From assembly GCA_963422465.1 (NCBI GenBank), contig OY730172.1:2852001-2916000 (forward strand): 64,000 nucleotides of DNA, in the 5' to 3' direction. This document shows, piece by piece, positions 46,580-57,471 of this stretch. Every line of letters starts with the position of its first letter. Position 1 is the stretch's first letter. Made by a program: the position numbers and the translations under genes. This DNA is from Lichina pygmaea (Eukaryota; Ascomycota; Lichinomycetes; Lichinales; Lichinaceae). Under the pieces are notes generated by a model that saw only the letters and a program-made list of their open reading frames with translations, was not told the DNA's origin and did not search any database.

Positions 46580-46847
46580 TGTCACAGTTCTGGCCCAGTT
46601 GCATATCTGGCACAAGTCACACACCTTGCCGGGAAGTTCTATCTGCACTGTTGCCTGTTTGCTCCACTGTATCCCCTGCCTATAAGAACTTCTCCTGCTC
46701 CCCCAGCTTCTTCTCTTCTTCTTTTCTCTTTTCCTTCCTTGTCTTTCATCTTGTACATCAATCCAAGTCTCAAGTCTCAAGCCAAGTCAGGTCAAGGTTA
46801 CTGAAATCAGTTAGGCTCAAGTTCTGCTCTACCATTGCCTTGTCACA
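46580..46847 (+). repeat. 5' LTR of the Ty3-A fragment
   Basis: 268 bp, TGTCACAG to TTGTCACA, without the 26-bp or 80-bp duplications seen in other copies. Confidence 0.88.
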
Positions 46848-48193
46848 CTACAAAAGACTAACCCAACCATAACACACTTCACCAAGCCACATTCATGTCC
46901 TTGTCATGTCTCAACAACCAGACTAAGCCATGCCAGTTGCTGGAAATAACAAGTTCCCTCACAACATGTTTGCAGAGTTCATGTGAATTCAAGCTACCAA
47001 CACCACTCCCAAGTCCAAGTCCGAACACACTGTTGACCCAGAGATCTTCAGTGGTGATGGCAGAAACACGGAAATCACACATGAGAAGCTTGAGAGCTTC
47101 ATCATGTCACTGTCACTCAAGATGACACTCAACACTGACTGGTACCCCACAGAAACATCACAGATTGTGTATGTGTTTTCACGCACGACTGGCACTGCGC
47201 AGTCCTACATCTCAGCTAAGATCACAGCTGGCTAGTACATTGACTGGCATAACATTGTCCAAGATCTCCAGAATACCTTCTCTGACCCAGACCCAGAGTT
47301 CCTAGCTCAGAGAAAGCTTATCACCTTGCGTCAGGCCAACTGTTCCTTTGCTAAGTTCTTCACAGAGTTCAATCAGTATAGTCCATGCACAGACTTCAAC
47401 AACAAGGTCTTGAAGTGCCATCTTTGATCAGCTATCTCTGAAGAGCTTGCCAAGCAGCTTGTCAGCATCAACCTCAAGGACATCAGCTATCAGAAGCTTG
47501 TTGAGGAATGCCAGCTACAGGACAACCAGTTGTGTGCCACTTCTGCCAACTCTCACTGTCTACGTCAAGCACCTCCCACCCAAGCCTCAGTTCCACAGTC
47601 AGGGTTCATCAAGCCAGCCTTCACGCCACAGCCACCAAGTCCTACCATGGATCTCAGCCACTCTAAGCTGACACCAGAAGAGTGAGAACATTGTTGAAGC
47701 AAAGGCCTCTACTTCTACTGTGGGAACCAAGGTCATGTCTCAACCTTCTGTCCAGTGAAAAGTATGCCTGTTGTTGCCACCACCACAACCACCACCAAGT
47801 CTGCCACTGTTGAGACTACTCCAGAGTCGGAAAACAAGTAGTCCTTGATTATTGTCACACCCAAGGACATGAAAAGGATCTCCATGTTGGCTATCTGTCT
47901 CCAGACCAGCCGTTGGACAGCAAGTGCTTGTTTCTTCCTTGTATCCTAGATAGGAAATTCAAGTGCAATGCTCTCATCAACTCTGGCTGTTCAGCATTTA
48001 GCTGCATTGGTGCTTCCTTTGCGTAATCCCTTCACCAAGAACCTCTCCCCTACCCACGCACATTGTGATTGTTTGATGGTAAGACGTCACAAACCACACA
48101 TCTCGCCAAGACAATCATGACCACAGTACATGGCGTACACCAGGAGGAAGTCTCTCTCTTTGTGTCTCCTGGCCTTCACTATGATGTGATTCT
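46580..48193 (+). mobile_element. Ty3-A fragment (5' LTR, gag, protease start)
   Basis: A fourth Ty3-A copy on the plus strand: LTR 46,580-46,847, then gag and the start of the protease region (about 47,980-48,193). It ends abruptly at GATGTGATTCT, where LINE copy E sequence begins; the rest of the element is not found to the right. It cuts LINE copy B at 46,579. It is truncated and also carries several breaks in gag. Confidence 0.85.
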
Positions 48194-51100
48194 AAGAAAA
48201 CTACACAGAGGCATCAGAAGCTCTTCTCTGTTTACTCCAAAATGCTTTACAAGAACAAGGACAACATATTCTTCTCACAGACTCAAATCTTCACCACCCA
48301 GACTGGTCAAAGAAAAGAAGACTGTACTCTGAGACTGCAAACAAGTTTCAAGACCTAATGAAAGATTTAAATCTGGATTTAGCTATTGCACCTTTCACCC
48401 CTACCAGAGCAAGATCTCTTTCTGAAAAACCATGTTCTTCTATTGATCTGTCTTTTATTTCTTCTTCTCTTTCTAACTCTCTGATTTTCTCCAAAGTGGC
48501 TCTTCAGTTCTTTCATGGGTCTGACCACAGACCTGTACTAACCTGCCTGGACCTGGATCCTCCAAGGAAAATCTGGAAACCAGAAAGAAACTGGAGAACA
48601 CTGGACTCAAACCTTGCAAGAGTAGAGTGTGAGAAGCTACACCTGCCCTTCCACTTCCAAGACAAATATGAAGTGGATGAGTACTTGGAGTATCTTGACA
48701 ACTTTCTCCAAGAAATAGCAAGCAAATCCACACAGCTCCAGAAGCAATCTGGCCACTCAGTTCCCTGGTGGAATCAAGAGATCCAAAACAAGGTTAAAGA
48801 GGAAAGAAGAGTAAGAAGAAAAGTGCAAAAAAGGCAAGCAAGTCAAGAGGAACTTGAGCAAGCAACTAAGCTCAAGAAAAAGGCAGTCAGAGATAGAAAA
48901 CAGAACACTTTCAGACACCAAATCCATGAGCTGGCCAGCTCTTCAAAGTTCTGGAAGCTTGCAAAGTGGGGAAAGTCCAAAGCCAACAAGACTCCTGATC
49001 TTCCTCTGGTTCCTGACCTGGAAACACAAGAAGGAATAGCCAAAACCTTTGAGGAAAAGACCAAAGCCTTCTCAGAACAGTTCTTTCCAAAAGCTCTAGT
49101 TCCAGAACCAGGCTCAGAAAGCTCCCAGACTATCTCTGAGATACAGCTCTCCCAGGAGGTAACATGTGAAGAAGTGGAGCAAATTCTGGCCAAGAAGAAA
49201 CCTTTCACAGCAGGAGGGAGAGATAAGCTGCCAAATGGATTTCTGAGAGCTCTGGGGCCTAGGTTCTGCCAAGCTCTAGCTATTCTGACTTCAACATGCT
49301 GGAAACTGGAGTACTTCCCTGAAAGATTTAAGAGTGCAAAAACAGTCTGCTTGAGGAAACCTGGCAAGGGAACCTACAATCAAGCTAAAGCCTGGCGCCC
49401 TATAGCTCTGCTAAACACAACAGGCAAGCTGATGGAAGCTATTGCTGCAGCCAGACTAAGCAAGATAGCAGAAGAAGCTGGACTATTGCCAGATATCCAG
49501 ATGGGCTTTAGGAAAGGAAGATCCACAGAAGCAGCACTTTTCCTTCTAACCTCCCAAGTGGAAAAGTCTGGAAGGAAGGCATGGTTGCATCCCTACTCTC
49601 ACTGGATATCTCAGGAGCCTATGACAGAGTTCTCCCCAAGATACTACAGCAAATTCTGAAAAGAAAAGGAATACCTGCCTGGCTAGCTTCCTGGATCTAC
49701 TCCTTCTGTGATAAGCGCTCTACCACTCTTGTCTTTGATGATTCTGAGTCTTATTCTATTCCTATTCATTGTGGAGTTCCTCAAGGTTCTCCATTATCCC
49801 CTATTCTTTTTCTATTCTACATTTCTGAATTGCATGAGACTGTGCATACTCCCTCTTCTGGTGTATCTGCCCTGGGGTTTGCAGATGATACAAATCTGCT
49901 TGCTTTTGGTCACTCCTTGAAAAGTAACCTTCTGAAGTTAAAGAACACACACCACAAATGTCTATCCTGGGCTGCAAGACATGGAATGGTCTTCTCACCT
50001 GAGAAATATGAAATACTTCATTTTTCCAGAAGAAGATCAGACAATCTTCAGCTCAAGCTCAGACTGGGGAATGTGATTCTCAAACCAAAAGAAGAAGTGC
50101 GAGTACTTGGAGTGTACCTAGATGCAAAGCTCCACTGGCACAAACACCAGAGGATTATTCTTCAAAAAGCACAGAAAGCACTCTCTTCTCTTTCTAGAAC
50201 TTCCTATTCTACTTGGGGCTTTCCAGTTCACACATCACGTCTGGTGTACACTGCTATACTGAGATCTCTACTGAGCTATGCAGTGGGGATCTGGTTTAAC
50301 CCTCTAAGAAAATCCTCCAATATCTCTTCTCTTGTTTCATTTCAAAACAGATGCCTAAGACTTATTGGGGGTGCCTTCAAAGCCACTCCTTCTTTTCTAT
50401 TAGAGAGTGAGCTTTTTCTTCTACCTCTAGACCTATACTTTAAATTTCGCACTGCCTGTTTTCTTTCTTCTATTCAAAACTCCCCTCTCAAATACTTTCT
50501 TGACAGTATCTTTTCCACTATTTCCAGCTATGCCTCTCTCTTGAAGAAACCTTTAAAGGAATCCTCAACTATCTCTCCTAAGTGGAAATTCACTTGGTTA
50601 AGTCAAATAACTACTAACCAGGCTAGTTCAAAGAAAGAACTACAAAAGCTCTTTACTAAAGAGTGGGAAGACCAATGGGAAGAGAAGAAAAGAAGAAGCT
50701 ATCCAGGCTGGCAGACTTTCTGTCAAAAGCCACACAAAAACAATCTGAAGCTCTACAAAGAGTTACAGAAAGCTGAGGCAAGTCTGCTACTGCAAATCAG
50801 GACTGGAAGAATTGGTCTGGCAAGTTTTCTTTTCAGAGCTGGAGCTCCTGACTTCCCTACCCCACTATGTGTGTGTGGCCAAGCAGAAGAAACTGCAAAA
50901 CATATCACCTCTTCATGCTCTCTTTATTCAAGACAAAGACAACAAGTCTCTTTTAATCCCCAAGACTTCACCACTATTATTTCAAACCCAGAGCTACTAC
51001 AGAAGTTCTTGTACTGGTTTATGTCTTTGAAAAGACTAAACCAGTTTAATCTAGCTTTCAAACTCCACTACTCCCAATCCAATACCTAGATTCTCTTCTC

Positions 51101-51265
51101 TTACCAGAAACTTCAAGATTCCTTTTGTTACATTCCCTAGTCACACCCTGCCTTCAGTTTTTATCCCTTCAAAGGTTTTCTGAAGGAGTTCACTATTAGC
51201 TAGAAGATCTGCATGGCTGTAAAGCTACTACCAGTGTAAGAATCAAATAAATAAATAAATAAAAA
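48194..51265 (+). mobile_element. LINE copy E, 5'-truncated
   Basis: Begins inside the ORF2 endonuclease (AAGAAAACTACACAGAGGC) and runs through the stop codon and 3'UTR to a tail GTAAGAATCAAATAAATAAATAA. The left flank is Ty3-A and the right flank is a different, minus-strand Ty3-like gag, so no target-site duplication can be recognised. The tetranucleotide AAAT tail differs from the A/C-rich tail of copy F. Confidence 0.88.
48200..51089 (+). pseudogene. LINE copy E ORF2, truncated with one frameshift
   Basis: Encodes the second half of the endonuclease (FTPTRARSLSEKPCSSIDLS, HGSDHRPVLT), a charged linker, reverse transcriptase (GFRKGRSTEAALFLL, HCGVPQGSPLSP, GFADDTNLLAFGHS) and the C-terminal knuckle CVCGQAEETAKHITSSC. 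The first frame runs to 49,659 and the second covers 49,581-51,089. They are offset by a one-base loss in an A run near 49,563 (GTGGAAAAGTC, five A in copy F). Apart from this and the missing 5' part the frame is open to TAG at 51,087, so the copy is relatively young. Confidence 0.88.
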
Positions 51266-51953
51266 TTTTGATCTTCCAAACATCCAAGGAGATCTCATCT
51301 GTTTGTGTATCTTCTGTGAAGACAGGAGGATTTGGGAGCTTTGCCAGCTTGGGGGAGCTGGCTTGCTGGGTGGTGGTGGTGGCTGGCTGGGTTAGCTGGA
51401 CTGGCTCCTGCAAGAGAGAAGAGAGAGCTGGGGCCACAGGTGTCAGAGAGCTGGGTGAGATCAGCTGGCTCTGGAGAGTGTCTTGTTCAGCTTTGTAGTA
51501 ACCTGCTTGTCCCATCACTTCTTGGTACTACTGCTGGAGTGTAGCAAGTTGCTTGTTGACAAAGCCTAGCTCCACCCACAAGGAATAGAGCTGTGCCTCT
51601 ATATCCCTGCCCAGAGCCACTTTCTTGTCCTGATCTTGCTGGGTAAGTTCCAGCTTCTCCATGACCTACTGCAATTCATCTTGCAGTGCTATCATACACC
51701 TTTTGGCCTGCAACGACTCAAACCTCCACGTGGTGCAGGCTGGGAACCTCGGAGCAGTCGATGGCGGGTGGCTTCCCAGGCTGCTCGTAGTCGCTGCACT
51801 GAGAGCTAATCAAGTCACCAGTCGAGCTGCTGGTGTTGTGGAGTGATAGGCCACCGGAGGTGTCGCGCAGGCACCCTGGACACCCCCGTGCAACAGCTAC
51901 AGCAGAACAGAGGACTGCGACCAAGCTTGGGAGATGAAAACCACCTGACAGAC
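51266..51953 (-). mobile_element. Ty3-like gag remnant on the minus strand
   Basis: The minus strand encodes a Gln/Leu-rich probable coiled coil (KAEQDTLQSQLIS), a Pro/Thr/Gln-rich linker and then LAKLPNPPVFTEDTQTDEI followed by SLDVWKIKI, which resembles the gag start of fungal Ty3/gypsy elements (PPVF...W..KI). The frame is lost where LINE copy E begins. Upstream of it (to the right) lies repeat R. It is a truncated fossil of a family different from Ty3-A and Ty3-B, broken in a few places. The rightmost 250 bp keep CpG. Confidence 0.6.
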
Positions 51954-52821
51954 AACTACTGTGTACACTACAATCTGAAGCCAGCCCCACAGCTGGTGGA
52001 TGTGAAGTCTAGACGTCTGATAGGGCACCTCTGGAGTAGTCGAGAGGAGTTCTCATCACGTCACCCTCCTAGCAGAGTCTCCAGCTAACACGTGAGGATC
52101 TGCTAGGGGGGGAGTGGTCTTGGCACTGTGGTGTTGTTAATTGAACACAGACCACCTGTTAAAGAAGCAGAGTGGTCGTACAAGGAGATGTCACCACTCC
52201 AGTGCCTAAGGGCTGTGTGATAGCCAAAGTGCTGGCTTGATGGTTTTGCCTAAGGCCTTGCCACGAAGTCTCTTCATACAATCCACAATCTGGGGCCAGA
52301 GCACTGGGTTATCCAGTGGGCCAACAGGTGCAACCGGGGCCCCACAGGCGACAGCGGACCAAGGAGAACTCCTCCCTACTTGGTTAGTGGGCTGGAAAGG
52401 CGGCCCTGCAGGTGCTGGCATGGCCTGCAGGGTCCGTAATGCCTGCGAGGCATGGTCGGCCTTTGTACAAGAGATCTGCGAAGGTAACATGAAACAGTTA
52501 ACAACTGCGAGGCGTGGCATATAATGGCAGTGATGGAGGTAGGGCCTGGGCCTACTACAAGACTGTCTATATAGCCCGAGAGGACAGATGCGCATGCCAG
52601 TTCGTACAGAGTGCAGGCTTAGGCTGCAAACAACAAGCTCAGGGAGCAAACTACAGTTGGAGTGTGGGCTCTGGGCTGGTGACCCAGCACTCCGAAGCAG
52701 GATCCCAGGGGTGAGCACGTACAGCGGAGTGCAAGAGACCTCGGGACTGTGGGAAAGTGTGGTAGAGACCCTGTGGGGGGGTGCCAACTCTACACTATGT
52801 TCTGGCATAGTACGACTGTGG
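51954..52821 (-). repeat. Repeat R, copy 2 (little RIP)
   Basis: Homolog of 2,855-3,732 that keeps CpG where the other copy has TpG or CpA. It adjoins the gag-like remnant to its left, which makes an LTR plus leader plausible. CTATATAG near 52,570 could be a core promoter element. The right end, GACTGTGG, touches LINE copy F. Confidence 0.6.
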
Positions 52822-53045
52822 CCACTGCTACCACTGTCCCAGTCACACAGTCTCCAGTTACTTTCCCCTTCATACAGACTCTTCCAGGGGGAAAAAGACA
52901 GAAAACCACAGAGCCAACTAGAAGCTCAGAGAGACTCAGAGGAGGGTCTCCAGAAGTGCAAATTCTGTCTACAAGATCAACAAACACAGGGGGAAAGCAG
53001 TCAGTCAACCTCTTCAAGATCTTTGAAGATGAAATGTCTACATGA
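52822..53045 (+). pseudogene. LINE copy F ORF1, C-terminal fragment
   Basis: The C-terminal end of ORF1 (TLPGGKRQKTTEPTRSSERL, then KIFEDEMST) without the zinc knuckles. Its TGA at 53,043-53,045 overlaps the ORF2 ATG at 53,042, as in copy D. Confidence 0.85.
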
Positions 53046-56000
53046 AGAATACAAAGCTCACACTTCTTCAATACAATTTGCAGAAAAGCCAATCAGTCCA
53101 AGAGCTACTTCTAGCAACCCCAACTCTTCAAGAAGTAGATATTATTGCACTTCAAGAACTCTGGAAGAATCCTCACCTTCAAACTAGCACCTCAACTGTT
53201 TTTTCTTCTTTTCTTCCTTTATATTCTCCAGAGATTGGTAGAACTCTTTTTCTTATTAACAAAAACCTGAAACTGTCATCTCTCCACCCTACTTTCTGGA
53301 GTAAAGACTTTGTTTCTCTTGAAATTCATCTGGAAAACACCTCTACTTCTCTGTGGGTGCATAATCTATACTTCACTCCCTCAAGTCAAGAGAACTACCT
53401 ACAAGTATCAGAGGCTCTTCTCTGTCTACTCCAAAATGCTTTACAAGCAAAAGGGCAGCATATTCTTCTTACAGACTCAAATCTTCATGACCCTGACTGG
53501 TCAAAGAAAAGAAGACTATATTCTGACACTGCACACAAGTTCCAAACTCTAATGAAAAACTCAAATCTGGAGTTAGCTATTGCACCTTTTACACCCACAA
53601 GAGCTAGATCTCTTTCCCACAAACCCTGTTCATCTATTGATCTTTCCTTTATATCTTCTTCTCTTTCTAACTCTCTAATCTTTTCTAAAATTGCTTTGCA
53701 GTTCTTTCATGGGTCTGACCACAGACCTGTGCTAACTAGCCTGGACCTGGACTCACCAAGAAAAACCTGGAAGCCAGAAAGGAACTGGAAAACACTGGAC
53801 ACAAACCTGGCAAAACAAGAGTGTAATAATTTGCAGCTGCTCTTCCACTTTCAAGATAAACATGAAGTGGATGAGTACTTGGAATATCTTAACCACTTTC
53901 TCCAAGAAATAGCAGACAGATGCACAGAACTCCAGAAGCAATCTAGCCACTCAGTCCTCTGGTGGAACCAAGAGATCCAAACTAAAGTTAAGCAGGAAAG
54001 AAGAATAAGAAGACAAGTGCTCAGAGGACAGGCAAGCCAAGAAGAGCTAGAAGAAGCAACTAAGCTCAAGAAGAAAGCTGTCAGAGAAGGCGAACAGAAC
54101 ACCTTCAGAAACCAAGTTCATGAGCTAGCCAGTTCCTCAAAATTCTGGAAGCTTGCAAAGTGGGGAAAATCAAAAGCTAACAAGACTCCTGATCTTCCTC
54201 TGGTCCCTGATCTGGAGACTCAAGAAGGACTAGCCAAAAGCTTTGAGGAGAAGACAAAATCTTTCTCAGCTCAATTCTTTCCAGAAGAACATGTTCCAGA
54301 ACCAAGTACAGAAAGTCACCAGAGTACCCCAGAGATCCAGCTTTCTCAGGAGGTTACCACTGAAGAAGTGGAGCAAATTCTGAACAAGAAGAAACCTTTT
54401 ACAGCAGGAGGAAAAGACAAGCTGCCAAATAGATTTCTGAGATCTCTGGGTCCCAAGTTTTGCCAAGCTATAGCTGTTCTCACATCAACATGCTGGAGAC
54501 TGGAATACTTTCCAGAGAAATTCAAGAATGCAAAAACAGTCTGTCTAAGAAAACCTGGCAAGAGAATCTATAACCAAGCTAAAGCCTGGCGCCCTATAGC
54601 TCTGCTAAACACAACTGGCAAGCTGATGGAAGCTATTACAGCAGCCAGACTAAGCAAGGTAGCAGAAGAGGCTAAACTCTTGCCAGAAATCCAGATGGGG
54701 TTCAGGAAAGGCAGATCAACTGAATCAGCACTTTTCCTTCTAACTTCCCAAGTGGAAAAAGTCTGGAAAGAAGGCATGGTTGCATCTCTACTTTCTCTGG
54801 ACATCTCAGGAGTATATGACAGAGTTCTCCCAGAGATTCTTCAAAAGATTCTGGAGAGAAAAGGAATCCCTCTCTGGCTAACTTCTTGGATCTTCTCTTT
54901 CTGTACCAGACGTACCACCACCCTAGTTTTTGATGACTCTGAGTCCTCTTCTATTCCTATTCACTGTGGAGTTCCCCAAGGTTCCTCTTTGTCTCCTATT
55001 CTTTTTCTATTCTATATTTCTGAACTTCATGAGACTGTACATTCTCCTACTACTGGTGTTTCTGCTCTGGGATTTGCAGATGATACAAATCTGCTTGCAT
55101 TTGGACACTCTCTTAAAAGCAAACTTCTGAAGTTGAAGAATACACATCTTAAATGTCTATCTTGGGCTGCAAGATATGGAATAGTCTTCTCTCCTGAGAA
55201 ATATAAAATACTTCATTTTTCCAGAAGAAGATCAGACAATCTGCAGCTCAAGCTTAGACTTGGGAATGTGATTCTAAAACCAAAAGAAGAAGTGTGAGTA
55301 TTGGGAGTGTACCTGGATGCCAAACTCCACTGGCACAAACACCAGAGAATTATTCTTCAAAAAGTACAAAAAGCACTATCTTCTCTTTCTAGAACCTCTT
55401 ACTCCACCTGGGGCTTTCCAGTTCTCACAGCACGCCTTGTGTACACTGCAATACTCAGATCTGTACTGAGCTATGCAGTGGGAATTTGGTTCAACCCACT
55501 CAGAAAATCCTCTAATATTTCCTCTCTTATCATATTCCAAAACAAATGTCTGAGACTTATTGGGGGTGCTTTCAAAGCCACTCCTTCTTTTCTATTAGAG
55601 AGTGAGCTTTTTCTTTTACCTCTAGATCTCTATTTTAAATTTCGCACAGCTTGTTTTCTATCTTCTATCCAAACCTCCTCTCTGAAAGACTTTCTTGACA
55701 GTACCTTTTCTACTATTTCTTCCTATACTTCTTCACTGAGGAAACCTTTAAAGAAATCCTCAACTATCTCTCCTAATTGGAAGTTCACTTGGTTAAGTCA
55801 AATAACTACTAACCAGGCTAGTTCAAAGAAAGAACTACAAATACTCTTTACTAAAGAGTGGGAAAACCAATGGGAGGAGAAGAAAAGAAAAGGCTATGCT
55901 GGATGGCAGGTGTTTTGCCAAAAACCTCACTACAACAATCTAAAGCTCTACAAAGAGCTACAGAAAGCTGAGGCAAGTCTACTACTGCAAACCAGAACTG

Positions 56001-56284
56001 GGAGAATTGGTCTAGCAAGTTTTCTTTTCAGAGCTGGAGTCCCTGACTTTCCTACCCCCCTATGCATGTGTGGTCAAGCAGAAGAGACAGTAAAGCATAT
56101 CACCTCTTCATGCTCTCTCTACTCAAGTCAAAGACAACATGCTCTCTTTAACCCCCAAGATTTCACTACTATTATTTCAAACCCAGAGCTTCTACAGAAG
56201 TTTCTGTACTGGTTTATGTCTTTGAAAAAACTAAACCAATTTAATCTGGCTTTCAAACTTCACTATTCACACTCCAACATCTAG
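53042..56284 (+). pseudogene. LINE copy F ORF2, full length with one stop codon
   Basis: Reverse transcriptase/endonuclease that nicks target DNA and copies the LINE RNA. The frame is 1,080 codons from MKNTKLTLLQYN to the TAG at 56,282, with a single in-frame TGA at 55,295-55,297 (codon 752). Copy E reads CGA there, so one C to T change inactivates it. Domains: AP-type endonuclease about residues 1-235 (LQYN, ALQE, LTDSNLHDPDW, GSDHRP), basic linker, reverse transcriptase about 500-760 (FADD at about 678-681), thumb/connection, and a C-terminal knuckle CMCGQAEETVKHITSSC near 1,008. No RNase H motif is seen. It is the copy closest to coding intactness. Confidence 0.9.
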
Positions 56285-56489
56285 AAGCTTTTCCTACCAG
56301 ACACTACAAGATTTCCTTTTGCTACACTTTCTAGTCACCTCCCTGTCTTCAGTTTTTATTCATTTAAAGGTTTTCTGAAGAAGTTCACTATTAGCTGGAA
56401 GATCTGCATGGCTGTAAAGCTACAAACAGTGTAAGAATCAAATCAAAAAAAATCAAAAATCATACACCCTTCCATATCAGTGCCTTCCA

Positions 56490-56806
56490 TGTCTGCTGTC
56501 TGTTTGATGGGGGCTATCCAGCCAAGTGCTTGGGTCCTTGACTCAAGCCTGTGAGCACAGCAGCTATCCAGCTAAGCATGTCCATCTGTTCTGTTTCTGT
56601 TTTGTTCTGTCAGTAGGCTGTCCAGCCAAGGGAGAGCTTCACCTAATGTCAAGGGCTAGACATCAATAACAATCAATAGGTTCGTATCATACAAGAAGGT
56701 AAAGCTACAGAAGAGAAATACAACACAGGTGGGTAAAAATATGAAAAGTCACACAAAGTCAGCTGACTTGTTGTGTGGTCACGTGCTTGTGGTCTGCCCT
56801 GTGACA
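56490..56806. repeat. Direct repeat, copy 1 (LTR-like ends)
   Basis: About 317 bp, TGTCTG to GTGACA, about 80 percent or more similar to 57,104-57,434. Both contain the segments AGCTATCCAGC, GGCTAGACATCAATAA and AAGTCAGCTGACTTGTTGTG. The TGT/ACA ends suggest LTRs of a small or deleted element, with about 300 bp between the two copies. Neither copy resembles the Copia LTR at 59,312-59,613. Confidence 0.5.
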
Positions 56807-57103
56807 TCTATAGTATATAGAGCTGCTCTCACTGTTCTCTTTGAAGACTAGTGAACAATTCTACAACCCACTTAATCCTTTCCACCAAGTATTCTTTCTG
56901 AGCACACTGCTAGTAATGTTCTCACAACAACACACTGCAGCTTGTCTTGCAGTGCTGTCATGTGTTCTGTATTAGCACTCTCTATAACTGCCTGTCTGTC
57001 TATTCTGTCTGTTGTTCTGTTCTGATCATGAGGACTATCCAGCCAACTAGGCACTCAGGTTCTTGACTCAAGTCTGTGTACACAGCAGCTATCCAGCTGA
57101 GTG

Positions 57104-57434
57104 TGTCTGTCTGTTCTGTTCTGTTCTGTCTGATGGTGAGAGCTATCCAGCCAAGTGCTCAGGTTCTTGACTCAAGTCTGTGTGTGTGGCAGCTATCCAG
57201 CTAAGCATGTCTGTCTGTTCTGTTCTGTCAGTAGACTGTCCAGCTGAGAGAGAGCTTTACCTAATGTCAAAGGCTAGACATCAATAATAATCAATAGATT
57301 TCTATTGTACAAGAAGGTAAAGCTACAGAAAGAAAATATAACACAGGCAGGTAAAACATGAAAAGTGACATGAAGTCAGCTGACTTGTTGTGTGGTCACA
57401 TGGCTCAGGGGTGCTTGTGGTCTGCCCTGTGACA
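57104..57434. repeat. Direct repeat, copy 2 (LTR-like ends)
   Basis: Partner of 56,490-56,806. The spacer and its edges contain further copies of a shorter motif (GCTATCCAGC...TTCTTGACTCAAGTCTGTG), so boundaries are approximate. No coding sequence is seen in 56,460-57,471. Confidence 0.5.
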
Positions 57435-57471
57435 CATACACAAGCAGCTCTGTAGCTTGCTTAGTGAGCTG

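Larger units (their letters stand above)
52822..56459 (+). mobile_element. LINE copy F, 5'-truncated, best-preserved ORF2
   Basis: Contains the last 74 codons or so of ORF1, all of ORF2 and the 3'UTR with tail GTAAGAATCAAATCAAAAAA. The 5' truncation point lies in ORF1. No target-site duplication is recognisable because the left flank is repeat R and the right flank (CATACACCCTTCC) does not match it. Confidence 0.9.
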
